From Flavobacteriales bacterium (GTDB lineage: Bacteria > Bacteroidota > Bacteroidia > NORP154), in contig DTRI01000131.1 in assembly GCA_012966015.1 (NCBI GenBank), positions 1 to 35,375 on the forward strand: a stretch of DNA of 35,375 nucleotides, written 5' to 3'. Positions 7,871 to 15,769 of the stretch are shown here, piece by piece. Positions within the stretch are counted from its first letter, which is position 1; every line of letters begins with the position of its first letter. The notes beneath the pieces were generated by a model, which was not told the origin of the DNA, did not search any database, and saw only the letters and a list, made by a program, of their open reading frames with translations. A program made the position numbers and the translations under genes.

Positions 7871-8284
7871 ATGATTGAAGAAATATTAAATCAAATAGAA
7901 CCTATATATCTGATACAATTTTTGATTACTCTATTTCTTGCCGTGCTTTTTTTACACTCAGGAATTGATAAAGTGGTGGACTGGAAAGGGAATTTGGTAT
8001 GGCTTAAGGAGCATTTTAGCAAATCGATTTTGAAACATATAGTACCGATTATGTTGGCAATAGTTACTGTGTTAGAGCTAATTGCTGGAGTTCTCTGCCT
8101 GGTCGGTGGAATTATTGTCGCCGCCACAGGCTACGGAGCTATTGCATTTATCGGAGTGTTTTTTGCCACCGTTAACATACTGCTGCTGTTTTTTGGGCAA
8201 AGACTCGCCAAGGATTATGAAGGAGCCGCGGTACTTGCAGGCTACTTCCTACTCTGTATATTTGGGCTATACTTCCTGCGGTAG
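7871..8284 (+). CDS. DoxX-like small integral membrane protein
   Basis: A 137-residue protein with four predicted transmembrane helices (about residues 13-32, 50-75, 77-108 and 118-136). The motif FLAVLFLHSGIDKVVDW in the first helix resembles the LhxGxxKhhd signature of the DoxX/MauE-like superfamily. The later LAKDYEGAAVLAGYFLLCIFGLYFL is also in character. DoxX-like proteins are poorly characterised and have been linked to redox metabolism. The gene stands alone: it is divergent from the partition operon and convergent with the DUF3276 gene, whose stop lies 44 bp downstream. Family membership is probable, specific function unknown. Confidence 0.75.
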   Translation: MIEEILNQIEPIYLIQFLITLFLAVLFLHSGIDKVVDWKGNLVWLKEHFSKSILKHIVPIMLAIVTVLELIAGVLCLVGGIIVAATGYGAIAFIGVFFATVNILLLFFGQRLAKDYEGAAVLAGYFLLCIFGLYFLR

Positions 8285-8328
8285 CCAAATTCAGCGGCTG
8301 CTCCTTAGGTATTGGTATTGTATTGTGC

Positions 8329-9186
8329 TTATTGCGACTTATTTTCTTCTTCTGAAGACGCTGAATCCTGCTCTTCTTCCTTTGCCGCAGCAGCTTCTGC
8401 AGCATCAATGGTGGCAGCATCTTCTGAATTTTGCTCCGGTTCCTTTCCCAGGTCTTCGAAATTCAAGTCCGTGAATTTATTAGCTCCTTCAGTACTACTA
8501 TCCGTAACCGCTTCTTCTGTATTACCTTCTGATGCTTCAGCAGCTTCAGTCGTTTGTGTTTCAGCTACTAAAGGTTCTTCAGTTGCTTCAGTTGCTTCTG
8601 GTACTTCAGTTGCTTCAGTTGCTTCAGTTGTTTCAGTTGCTTCAGTTGTTTCTGGTGCTTCAGTTGTTTCTGGTGCTTCAGTTGTTTCTGGTGCTTCAGT
8701 TGTTTCTGGTGCTTCAGTTGTTTCTGGTGTGCTTACTGGTTCAGCAGCAGGCGTGGTATCCACCTTGGTTTCCACTGTTGCCGAATCTGCAGCTTTCTGG
8801 TCACTGGATGCATCCGCAGTGGCAGCTTCAGCATTGTTCTCCGTTGCTGATTCTGTTGTAGGAGGCCTTTTCTTTTCATAGCTATCACCCGCATTGTGAT
8901 GAGAACGGATGGGAACCTCTCCCTTTTCTTTAATAATGAATTCCATAACCTCTGATAGCCTATCAGAAAATTTTTCAAAATCCTCCTTATATAAGAAGAG
9001 CCGATGCTTTTCATATCGAAATGTACCGTCATCATTGTAACGCTTGGTACTTTCGGTAAGGGTTAGGTAGTAATCATCCGCTTTCGTAGCTTTAACATCA
9101 AAGAAATAAGTTCTTTTTCCAGCTCTTACATACCTTGAAAAGATATCATCTCTCTGTATTTTTTTGTCCGCTATATCTTCCATCAT
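8329..9186 (-). CDS. DUF3276 (PUR-type nucleic-acid-binding) protein with long acidic repeat tail
   Basis: Residues 9-92 form the DUF3276 domain, related to eukaryotic Pur-alpha: DDIFSRYVRAGKRTYFFDV, DDYYLTLTESTKRY and EKHRLFLYKEDFEKFSDRL. Family members bind single-stranded DNA or RNA. Ordinary Bacteroidota homologues end soon after this domain, at about 110-150 residues. Here a further 170 residues follow, made almost entirely of Glu, Thr, Ala, Ser, Asp and Pro. The tail includes five tandem ETTEAP units (residues about 153-182) and looks disordered and strongly acidic. A short hydrophobic island, FTDLNFEDLGK, is embedded about 55 residues from the end. The start has two adjacent Met codons; either is possible. 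A good promoter lies about 107 bp upstream. Confidence 0.9.
   Translation of the reverse strand: MMEDIADKKIQRDDIFSRYVRAGKRTYFFDVKATKADDYYLTLTESTKRYNDDGTFRYEKHRLFLYKEDFEKFSDRLSEVMEFIIKEKGEVPIRSHHNAGDSYEKKRPPTTESATENNAEAATADASSDQKAADSATVETKVDTTPAAEPVSTPETTEAPETTEAPETTEAPETTEAPETTEATETTEATEATEVPEATEATEEPLVAETQTTEAAEASEGNTEEAVTDSSTEGANKFTDLNFEDLGKEPEQNSEDAATIDAAEAAAAKEEEQDSASSEEENKSQ
8641..8730. repeat. 18-bp tandem minisatellite (five units) in the DUF3276 tail
   Basis: Five head-to-tail copies of TTCAGTTGTTTCTGGTGC occupy 8641-8730. Four are identical and the fifth differs at its last base. Degenerate 6-, 9- and 12-bp variants (TTCAGTTGC and similar) continue leftward to about 8560. Read on the minus strand each unit encodes A-P-E-T-T-E. 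Because the unit is a multiple of three, slippage would change tail length without breaking the frame. The near-perfect identity suggests recent or continuing expansion. Confidence 0.93.
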
Positions 9187-9292
9187 TTCCTGCTTTATAA
9201 GCCATTTTACCAGTTTTCTGGTTTTCGGTTAACTAGTGAATTTGTTCAGCTTAATAAGTTAATAACCTCGATTAATGCGCATTCTAGGCATA

Positions 9293-9323
9293 CAAATATA
9301 ATAAAATAAACGTTAAGGTTCAA
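9293..9323 (-). promoter_or_regulatory. Bacteroidota-type promoter of the DUF3276 gene
   Basis: On the minus strand, TTG (9323-9321) and TATATTTG (9300-9293) are separated by 20 bp. This matches the phylum consensus TTG-N19-22-TAnnTTTG exactly at the -7 box. Transcription would start near 9289, giving a leader of about 100 nt to the ATG at 9186. Confidence 0.65.
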
Positions 9324-9354
9324 CAGGACAGCAACAGGGGATTAATGATGAAAA

Positions 9355-11163
9355 TTACTGAGAAAGTGGTTGCTCCTCGAGCAATTGTTTTTGGTATAAT
9401 TCATAGTACAAACCACGTAGCTCCATCAACTCTAGATGAGATCCCTGCTCTTTGATGGCTCCCTGGTCCAACACTATAATATTATTCGCATTTTTAACAG
9501 AAGAAACTCGATGGCTAACAATGATGCTTGTTCTGTCTTTCATCACCTCGTTGAGGTTATTCAGAATGGCCTCCTCAGTTTCTGTATCTACAGCCGACAA
9601 ACAATCGTCAAAAATCAGGATTAACGGCTCTTTTATAATAGCCCTGGCGATGGCTACCCGTTGTTTTTGCCCTCCGGATAGCGTTATGCCTCGTTCGCCT
9701 ACTACGGTTTCCAATCCCTTTGAAAATTCTTCTATGTCTCTTAATATCACTGCTTTTCTCGCCGCTTCCTGAATATCGCTCATTTTGCTGTTGACGTTTC
9801 CAAAGGCAATGTTGTTTGCAATTGTATCAGAAAATAGAAATACATCTTGCGGCACATAACCAATAATCTTGCGAATTTTTCCCGGTGCAATGCCAGTGAT
9901 ATCCTCACCATCCAGCTCAATCGTACCTGTATCAGGATTGTACAGTCGGCAGATAAGATTAACAAGTGTAGATTTTCCGGACCCTGTTTTACCTAAAACA
10001 GCGAGTGAATTCCCCTTTGGGATTTTAAATGTTACATTGTTAAGTGCCACAATTCCAGAGTCTTTATAGGTGAAGCTCACGTTCTCAAAAGCAATTCCAT
10101 CACGAATAACCATTTCTTCTTGATCAGAATCCATCTTATACTGCTCTGTTTGTTCATTGAGAAACTCATTTATTCTGGTTTGAGAAGCTGCTGCACGTTG
10201 AACCAAAGAAGTTACCCATCCCAATGATGCGACTGGCCATGTGAGCATATTCACGTAAATGATGAATTCTGCAATGTTACCATTGGTGATATTACCTGCA
10301 ATCACTTCAATTCCACCGAAATAAACGGTTAACAGTGTACTCAGGCCTATAAGTAAGATCATGAACGGGTGAAACAAAGCGTTTACCTTAACCAAAGCCA
10401 GTGACTTGTCTTTATATTGGTTGCATTCTTCTCTAAAGTTTTGGATAGAACTATTCTCACGGTTATATGCTTTGATCACTCTAATACCAGAAAATGCCTC
10501 CTGTGTAAAAATGGAAAGGATTGAAAGCTGATGCTGAACAGATTCACTTTTCCTGTTTATTACATTGCTTACAAAGTAAATGGTGAATGAAAGAATAGGC
10601 AAAGGTGTGAGCACGTATAAGGTTAGCTTGGGATTTACGCTTATCATGGTAGAGATAACAAGAATAAACAGTACCACCAGGTTAATGGTGTACATGATAG
10701 CCGGGCCTAAATACATCCGTACACGGCTTACGTCTTCGCTTATGCGATTCATCAGGTCACCAGTGTTGTTTCTCTTATAAAAGTTATTGTTCAGAGTCTG
10801 GTATTTCTCATATACTTCGCCTTTTAAATCAAATTCAATATAACGAGATACGACAATAACAGTTTGGCGCATGAGAAACGTGAATATACCTTTAAGCAGA
10901 GCGAAAATCAGCACCAGAGCGCCAAAAAACAGTAGCTTGTCAGCGAGATCCTGGTTAGCAATAAATTGATTCAGGAAATCTGTGAAGAAGTATGTTTTTG
11001 CTGCAGCTTGTTCGCTTCTGCCAGCTACTTCGTCAAAAGCCTCCCTGATTACCTGGGCAGGATATATAGCAAAGAGGTTGGAAAGAACAATAAATACCGT
11101 ACCCAGTGCAAGCCGGACCTTGTATTTAAGTAAGTACTTATTCAGGTATGTTAAGGAATTCAC
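9355..11163 (-). CDS. ABC exporter half-transporter (MsbA/YheI-like) with Asp at the catalytic Glu position
   Basis: A 602-residue fused membrane and ATPase half-exporter. Six transmembrane helices span residues about 15-320. The nucleotide-binding domain has Walker A GKTGSGKST (391-399), signature LSGGQ (495-499), Walker B LILIFDD (514-520), D-loop SAVD and the switch His541. Asp520 occupies the place of the catalytic glutamate. This is the pattern of the degenerate-site subunit in heterodimeric exporters such as YheI/BmrC or TM287, but no partner gene is adjacent. Substrates of this group are lipids or drugs; none can be assigned here. The start is GTG at 11161-11163, with a good promoter 14 bp upstream. 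It stands divergent from nusB, a common arrangement in Bacteroidota. Confidence 0.93.
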   Translation of the reverse strand: MNSLTYLNKYLLKYKVRLALGTVFIVLSNLFAIYPAQVIREAFDEVAGRSEQAAAKTYFFTDFLNQFIANQDLADKLLFFGALVLIFALLKGIFTFLMRQTVIVVSRYIEFDLKGEVYEKYQTLNNNFYKRNNTGDLMNRISEDVSRVRMYLGPAIMYTINLVVLFILVISTMISVNPKLTLYVLTPLPILSFTIYFVSNVINRKSESVQHQLSILSIFTQEAFSGIRVIKAYNRENSSIQNFREECNQYKDKSLALVKVNALFHPFMILLIGLSTLLTVYFGGIEVIAGNITNGNIAEFIIYVNMLTWPVASLGWVTSLVQRAAASQTRINEFLNEQTEQYKMDSDQEEMVIRDGIAFENVSFTYKDSGIVALNNVTFKIPKGNSLAVLGKTGSGKSTLVNLICRLYNPDTGTIELDGEDITGIAPGKIRKIIGYVPQDVFLFSDTIANNIAFGNVNSKMSDIQEAARKAVILRDIEEFSKGLETVVGERGITLSGGQKQRVAIARAIIKEPLILIFDDCLSAVDTETEEAILNNLNEVMKDRTSIIVSHRVSSVKNANNIIVLDQGAIKEQGSHLELMELRGLYYELYQKQLLEEQPLSQ

Positions 11164-11177
11164 ATCAGTATTTTCGG

Positions 11178-11209
11178 CAAAGATACTAGTGTAGTGTATA
11201 AGTTAGCAA
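11178..11209 (-). promoter_or_regulatory. Bacteroidota-type promoter of the ABC exporter
   Basis: On the minus strand, TTG (11209-11207) and TATCTTTG (11185-11178) are 21 bp apart, an exact match to TAnnTTTG with ideal spacing. The start site would be near 11174, leaving a leader of only about 10 nt before the GTG start codon. Confidence 0.7.
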
Positions 11210-11334
11210 TAAAATGACAGGCGGAATTAAGTCGTTGAACAGGTCAATAGGATGAATTAGTGTTCAAGCGCCATGGTGTTTAAGTTAAAGTTGCTATTCA
11301 AACACCTTAAAATCTTGGCACTTTAACGTATATC

Positions 11335-11367
11335 TTGAACAACACCAGTATTATTTCATTAATTTTG
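11335..11367 (+). promoter_or_regulatory. Bacteroidota-type promoter of nusB
   Basis: TTG at 11335-11337 and TAATTTTG at 11360-11367 are separated by 22 bp. The -7 box is a perfect TAnnTTTG. Transcription from about 11371 would exclude any start codon upstream of 11371, and this supports the ATG at 11392 as the start of nusB. Confidence 0.62.
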
Positions 11368-11391
11368 CCGCATAATCTGATCGTTCTTTAT

Positions 11392-12327
11392 ATGTTTAGC
11401 AGGAGGCAGTTGAGGATAAGGGTAATGCAAGCGCTTTATGCGTTTCTTTCACAAGGAGGAGGAAAGCCCCGGGAAGGTGTAAGGGAATTATTGAAGAGCA
11501 TTGACAAGGCTTTCGAGTTATATTGTTTCTTGTTGCTACTGCTCAAAGAGACTTACCAGTATGCATTACTAGATCGTGATTTGGGACTTGCTAAAAACAT
11601 TCCCACTGAGGAAGATCAAAACCCCAATAATAGATTTATCGAAAACGAAGCGCTGAAGGCACTGGCCACCCACAAGCCTTTGGATACCCTGTGCAATAAA
11701 TTGGGTTTGATATGGAATCCGGAAGATGAACTTCCCAAAAAGATATTTATTGAATTTAAAAAGAGTGAGCAATACAATGCCTACCTGAAGTCTGAAACGA
11801 CATCCATCCATGAAGATGTTGAGATCGCTGTTACGCTCTTTCGGAGCTTTTTGGTTCCCCATGAACTCGTTCTGCAAATTGTGGACGAAAGATCTGTGTA
11901 TTGGGAGAGCGGGGTGGAGAGCATGACCCCAATTGTAGTTGGAACAATCAAGTCACTCAAGAATTCGAATTGGAAGCTACACGCAAAAAAAATAGATAAA
12001 GATGATGAGGACTTTATTAAAATGCTATTCGAAACTACGTTGCAAAATAATGAGGAGTACGCGAAATATATTGGCGATAAATCTAAGAATTGGGAAACCG
12101 ACCGAATTGCGTCTATGGACATACTCCTCATGAAAATGGCCATCTCCGAGATTTTGAATTTCTCCGATATTCCAACCAAAGTCTCTCTGAATGAGTATAT
12201 AGAACTTTCAAAACAGTTCAGCGCACCTCAAAGCAAGTCATTCATTAATGGCATTCTGGATAAGATTGTTTCAGATTTGAATAAGAAGAAGAAGATAAAG
12301 AAAACGGGTAAGGGTTTGCGGGTGTGA
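11392..12327 (+). CDS. nusB: Transcription antitermination protein NusB (long Bacteroidota form)
   Basis: NusB pairs with NusE (S10) at boxA in rRNA leader transcripts. The N-terminal MFSRRQLRIRVMQALYAF is the NusB signature (SRR-xR-xALQALY). The C-terminal half carries the canonical fold end, with WETDRIASMDILLMKMAISEIL, IPTKVSLNEYIELSKQFS and SFINGILDKIV. The middle is an extended insertion, so the protein is 311 residues rather than about 140, as usual in Bacteroidota. The start at 11392 was preferred because an in-frame codon at 11335 lies upstream of the predicted promoter and would add 19 residues absent from the family. The stop is 31 bp from the end of the convergent TPR gene. Confidence 0.93.
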   Translation: MFSRRQLRIRVMQALYAFLSQGGGKPREGVRELLKSIDKAFELYCFLLLLLKETYQYALLDRDLGLAKNIPTEEDQNPNNRFIENEALKALATHKPLDTLCNKLGLIWNPEDELPKKIFIEFKKSEQYNAYLKSETTSIHEDVEIAVTLFRSFLVPHELVLQIVDERSVYWESGVESMTPIVVGTIKSLKNSNWKLHAKKIDKDDEDFIKMLFETTLQNNEEYAKYIGDKSKNWETDRIASMDILLMKMAISEILNFSDIPTKVSLNEYIELSKQFSAPQSKSFINGILDKIVSDLNKKKKIKKTGKGLRV

Positions 12328-12358
12328 TGTCCGGTAAGTCAACGTGGCAAAACTCAGC

Positions 12359-13969
12359 TCACTTTCTAACAATCCTGCTCTTAAAAAAGAGGTAAAGAGG
12401 GAACATCATCATTGCCACTACGGAATAGATTGCTACCTCAAATACTGGCTCTTTTCCTGTTACGTTTTCTGCATAAGGACCAATGAAATTCACAATAAAG
12501 AGGTAGATAATAAATGTGGTGAAAAATAACAGTGTACGGGATATGTTGTATGGTAAAGTCGCCCGGGTGAATATAAAAACGAAAGCAAAAAACAGAAGTA
12601 TACAGGCCAAAACACCTATTTCTCCTAAAAATCGGAATCTGTGTTCACTTTTTTCTTTCTTTACCTTCTCAGCCTCTGTATTCTCCTTCCTAATCCTCTC
12701 TTGATTTTCAAAATTGCATTTTGTTTCTAAGCGACTCAAGGCTTTCTCCATTTCTTCTTTAGCCAGGGTTTTATTTATTGTGGATTGTAGCAAGTTGTAT
12801 TTATTTACCAGTTTGTAATCACCAATGTTGGTGCTAACATCTGCAAGTGCTTTATAAGCAATTTTCATATTCACATTATGTCCTGATTCTTCAGCAAGAG
12901 CCAATCCTTTATTAATGTATTTAACTGCATCTTCAAATTTATTCAGTGCGTGATAAACATGACCAATATTTAAGTACGCGTCCATAATTTCATCAGTATT
13001 CACACTTTCGCTGCTCATGTCCAAGCTGCTAAAATAATTTTCTAGTGCGGCTGAATAATCGCTGTTTGCCTGCTCAGTTTTTCCATTCTCCCGCGACAGA
13101 TTGCCCATGCTATAATGCAGAAGCCCAATATAATTGTACAAACGGACTAAGCCATATTTATCTCCTATTTCATTACTGATTTTTAAACTTTCTGAAAATA
13201 TCTTAGCTGCAGTTGAGTAAGCCAGGTTCGTTTGTGCAGTATCTCCGTTCTCCTGTAATGCAGAGCCTTTCTTCAAATAAACAGTTCCGATACCATTGTT
13301 GCATGATATATAGCCTCGCTTAGCATCTAGGATGCACTGCCGCCTAATCTCTGGGGATACTGAACTTTTCTCATTATCGATTAGCTCAAGCAATTCACTT
13401 TCAGTGCTTCTGCTCCTAAAGAGATAATCGTGTGCCTCCCGGTACTCGCCGTGTTCTTCATAGAACAAGCCCATTTCATAATAGGTTTTGGCAATTTGCT
13501 GCATAGCTTCCCATAGCCTGCCAGGATCATCATCGTGCTTATATATTTTTAATAATTCTTTCTTGACGCCAAGGCTTTTATTTAAATAAACAAGCGTCTT
13601 ACTATAGTCTCCCAAGCTTCTGAAAAGAAACTTCAGATTGTCATATGCGGCAGAAATTCCTTCCTTGAACCTTAGCTCTTCAGCGAGCTTTAATCCTCGA
13701 TCCGCATATATTTTGGCTTGAAGCGGCTCCCTCTCAACATATGCCCGCGATAATTTATTGAGGATAATGACCTTATCAATATTTTCTTTTCCTACTTCTT
13801 CATCTAATCTGGTTAAAGAGTCAATACTGGCAGCAATAATTTGCAAATGATTCTCTAGAGAATCATTTGTTTTGGTATGCTCAATGCTCGCTTCTGACTC
13901 CATCGTATCAGACCAGCTGATATTAATTAGCAGCAGTAAACTGATTGTTAGGAGTGCTCTTTTTTTCAT
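12359..13969 (-). CDS. TPR-repeat membrane protein without output domain
   Basis: A 536-residue protein with a signal peptide (about 1-21). A long TPR solenoid spans about residues 55-400, with repeats such as YNYIGLLHYSMGNLSRENG, YLNIGHVYHALNKFEDAVKY and YKALADVSTNIGDYKLVNKY. A charged coiled coil follows at about 400-445 (LAKEEMEKALSRLETK). Three hydrophobic helices at about 448-470, 478-498 and 510-530 end the protein. In Bacteroidota this TPR/coiled-coil/membrane layout usually continues into a histidine kinase, cyclase or LuxR-type domain. Here it stops after the membrane part with SRIVRK. It may be a truncated sensor or a scaffold for another protein. It lies on the opposite strand inside the nusB/DUF1573/yajC cluster. 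No promoter was recognised. Confidence 0.8.
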   Translation of the reverse strand: MKKRALLTISLLLLINISWSDTMESEASIEHTKTNDSLENHLQIIAASIDSLTRLDEEVGKENIDKVIILNKLSRAYVEREPLQAKIYADRGLKLAEELRFKEGISAAYDNLKFLFRSLGDYSKTLVYLNKSLGVKKELLKIYKHDDDPGRLWEAMQQIAKTYYEMGLFYEEHGEYREAHDYLFRSRSTESELLELIDNEKSSVSPEIRRQCILDAKRGYISCNNGIGTVYLKKGSALQENGDTAQTNLAYSTAAKIFSESLKISNEIGDKYGLVRLYNYIGLLHYSMGNLSRENGKTEQANSDYSAALENYFSSLDMSSESVNTDEIMDAYLNIGHVYHALNKFEDAVKYINKGLALAEESGHNVNMKIAYKALADVSTNIGDYKLVNKYNLLQSTINKTLAKEEMEKALSRLETKCNFENQERIRKENTEAEKVKKEKSEHRFRFLGEIGVLACILLFFAFVFIFTRATLPYNISRTLLFFTTFIIYLFIVNFIGPYAENVTGKEPVFEVAIYSVVAMMMFPLYLFFKSRIVRK

Positions 13970-14257
13970 TATTCAATAGTTACAGGGTGGTATAATATGC
14001 TAATTGAAGCTATGTCGCTGGCCCTGCCATGCATGCTCCTGCTCCGAAGCTTCAGCCCAAACATAAAGCAGGCAAACCGTAATAAATATACAAATTCCCG
14101 CCTTATCTGCCAGCCGGTCGGATACTTCTGCATAAAAACGGTTATGGCTAATTGGATGGCTATATGCACTTATTGTGCTTACGCGCCCTACATCCCCGTC
14201 CCATGTAAACATAAATAAATTTGTTCTGTAACCTCAGTTAATGATATCTTTGCATCC
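13970..14257. other. Intergenic region between TPR gene and DUF1573 gene
   Basis: This 288-bp divergent region holds the DUF1573 promoter at its right end. Short open frames exist on both strands (for example 14000-14212 minus and 13997-14218 plus), but they overlap each other, match no family I recognise and have no consistent codon use. I regard them as noncoding or as gene remnants. Confidence 0.5.
14220..14252 (+). promoter_or_regulatory. Bacteroidota-type promoter abutting the DUF1573 start codon
   Basis: TTTG at 14220-14223 and TATCTTTG at 14245-14252 are separated by 21 bp, a perfect consensus match. The -7 box ends only 5 bp before the GTG start codon (14258-14260). Transcription would begin at or within a few bases of the start codon, giving a leaderless or nearly leaderless mRNA. 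Confidence 0.68.
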
Positions 14258-14728
14258 GTGAAAAATAACGCATACCTATTATTGGCAACAACTCTCTTTC
14301 TAATGAGCTGCAGTACCGGCTCGGAGAGTGAAATTGGAACTGGGATTTCCACAGATGTTGTGTTGAATCCTGCCACAGCGTCTGAATCTGGATCAGAAGT
14401 TACTTTACCCAAAATGGTATTTGATAATATAGAATACGATTTTGGAGAGATAGCGCAGGGGGAAAAGGTGGTGCATGCGTTTAAATTTAAAAACGAGGGC
14501 GAAAACACACTGATAATTTCGGATGTTTCAGCCAAGTGTGGATGCACCGTAACGGAATGGCCCAAGATACCTATTGAACCGGGAGCTTCCAGCGAAATTG
14601 AAGTGGTTTTTTCAAGCGAAGGGAAGACGGGACATCAGGTAAAAGTAATTACGGTTATTACTAATTCGATGCCCAACACAACTGTTTTGAAAATTTCTGG
14701 AGACGTACTCACTCCGACAATTGACTAA
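14258..14728 (+). CDS. DUF1573 family lipoprotein
   Basis: A 156-residue envelope protein. The N terminus has a lipoprotein signal with lipobox FLMSC; Cys18 would be lipidated. The DUF1573 Ig-like domain follows, with FDNIEYDFGEIAQGEKVVHAFKFKNEG and the hallmark CGCTVTEWPKIPIEPGASSEIEVVF. The start is GTG at 14258: no in-frame ATG lies between the upstream in-frame stop (14216-14218) and the lipobox, so the signal peptide requires this GTG. The domain is very common in Bacteroidota surface and periplasmic proteins, with no defined biochemical role. It is the first gene of a plus-strand run with yajC (33-bp gap) and coaE, and is normally next to nusB in this phylum. Confidence 0.92.
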   Translation: MKNNAYLLLATTLFLMSCSTGSESEIGTGISTDVVLNPATASESGSEVTLPKMVFDNIEYDFGEIAQGEKVVHAFKFKNEGENTLIISDVSAKCGCTVTEWPKIPIEPGASSEIEVVFSSEGKTGHQVKVITVITNSMPNTTVLKISGDVLTPTID

Positions 14729-14761
14729 TTTTTAATTTATCCATTTATAATTTTTTATTCT

Positions 14762-15073
14762 ATGTACAACTTAATACTAATGGAGGCGCCTCAAGGAGAA
14801 TCCAATCCAATGGGGACATTTATTATGCTTGGGTTGATTATGATCGTCTTTTATTTGTTCATGATACGCCCACAAATGAAGAAGAGCAAGGATCAAAAGA
14901 AATTCAGGGAAGGAATCAAGAAAGGGGAAAAGATCGTGACTATTGGAGGGATACACGGAAAGATTGCAGAGATCAAGGACGCAACAGTTCTTATAGATGT
15001 GGAAGGCGGGAACAGGCTAAAAATTGAAAAGTCTGCTATTTCGCTGGAATCATCGGCGACTTTAAACAAGTAG
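14762..15073 (+). CDS. yajC: Preprotein translocase subunit YajC
   Basis: A 103-residue accessory subunit of the SecDF-YajC complex that assists Sec-dependent export. One transmembrane helix lies at about residues 18-37 (GTFIMLGLIMIVFYLFMIRP). It is followed by the family signature RPQMKKSKDQKKFREGIKKGEKIVTIGGIHGKIAEI and a small C-terminal beta domain. The gene follows the DUF1573 lipoprotein by 33 bp and is probably co-transcribed with it. In many Bacteroidota a YbbR-like gene sits between yajC and coaE; here only 105 bp of noncoding DNA follows. Confidence 0.96.
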   Translation: MYNLILMEAPQGESNPMGTFIMLGLIMIVFYLFMIRPQMKKSKDQKKFREGIKKGEKIVTIGGIHGKIAEIKDATVLIDVEGGNRLKIEKSAISLESSATLNK

Positions 15074-15178
15074 TAAATTACGCTAATTAGATCAATTAAT
15101 ATCCACAGTGGGTTTACAGCGGCAAATCAAATTTTCCGGTCTTTGATCGGTACTGATTTAGTTATCTAACATCATATT

Positions 15179-15769
15179 ATGCTCAAAGTAGGAATTACCG
15201 GAGGCATTGGAAGTGGAAAGACAACCGTAGCAAAGGTGTTTTCTACCTTGGGTATAGCTGTATATAATGCTGATGAACGCGCCAGATCAATAACGGCTAC
15301 GGATCCGGAAGTAAGAGAGAAAATCGTCACATTATTCGGCGCGGAAGTATTCAATGTAAAGAATGCGTTGAACAGAGCAAAGCTTGCTGAGGTGGTATTC
15401 AGTGATGCAGAAGCATTAGAGAAACTAAACGCAATTGTACATCCTCGGGTCCGCATAGATTTTGGCAAATGGATAGCTGAACAAACATCGGAGTACATTA
15501 TTAAAGAAGCTGCCATATTAATTGAAAATGGTACCCACAAAGAACTGGATGCACTCATTTTGGTAACGGCAGATAAGGAGGAGAGAATAGAAAGGGTGAT
15601 GAAACGCGATGGCGTTAATCGAGAATTGGTTGTTCAGCGAATGAACAATCAAATGGATGACAAAGACAAACAAGAATTTGCTACCTATACAATAGACAAC
15701 GATGACAATCAGCTGGTAATACAGCAGGTATTGGAGATTCATGAAGATCTTATCAGCAAAGCAGGTTAG
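15179..15769 (+). CDS. coaE: Dephospho-CoA kinase
   Basis: CoaE phosphorylates dephospho-CoA at the 3' hydroxyl, the last step of coenzyme A synthesis. The P-loop GGIGSGKTT is at residues 8-16. The substrate-binding segment YNADERAR, the HPRVRIDF box and the lid segment RDGVNRELVVQRMNNQM are all typical. The length of 196 residues is normal. The ATG at 15179 is 105 bp after yajC. Its 3' end overlaps the next gene by 29 nt, so coaE and the NAD(P)HX repair gene are probably translationally coupled. Both act on cofactors. Confidence 0.96.
   Translation: MLKVGITGGIGSGKTTVAKVFSTLGIAVYNADERARSITATDPEVREKIVTLFGAEVFNVKNALNRAKLAEVVFSDAEALEKLNAIVHPRVRIDFGKWIAEQTSEYIIKEAAILIENGTHKELDALILVTADKEERIERVMKRDGVNRELVVQRMNNQMDDKDKQEFATYTIDNDDNQLVIQQVLEIHEDLISKAG

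Noticed and set aside
8641-8730. CRISPR-like direct repeats.
   Set aside because: The 18-bp units are tandem with no spacers, lie inside a reading frame, and no cas genes are nearby.
8312-8881. Plus-strand open frame with VVSGAS-type repeats (8312-8881) and a second frame at 8532-8861.
   Set aside because: Both are antisense to the DUF3276 tail; their repeats are just the complement of the 18-bp array.
13969-14218. Three small overlapping frames in the TPR/DUF1573 intergenic region.
   Set aside because: They overlap on both strands, match no family, and this space contains the DUF1573 promoter.
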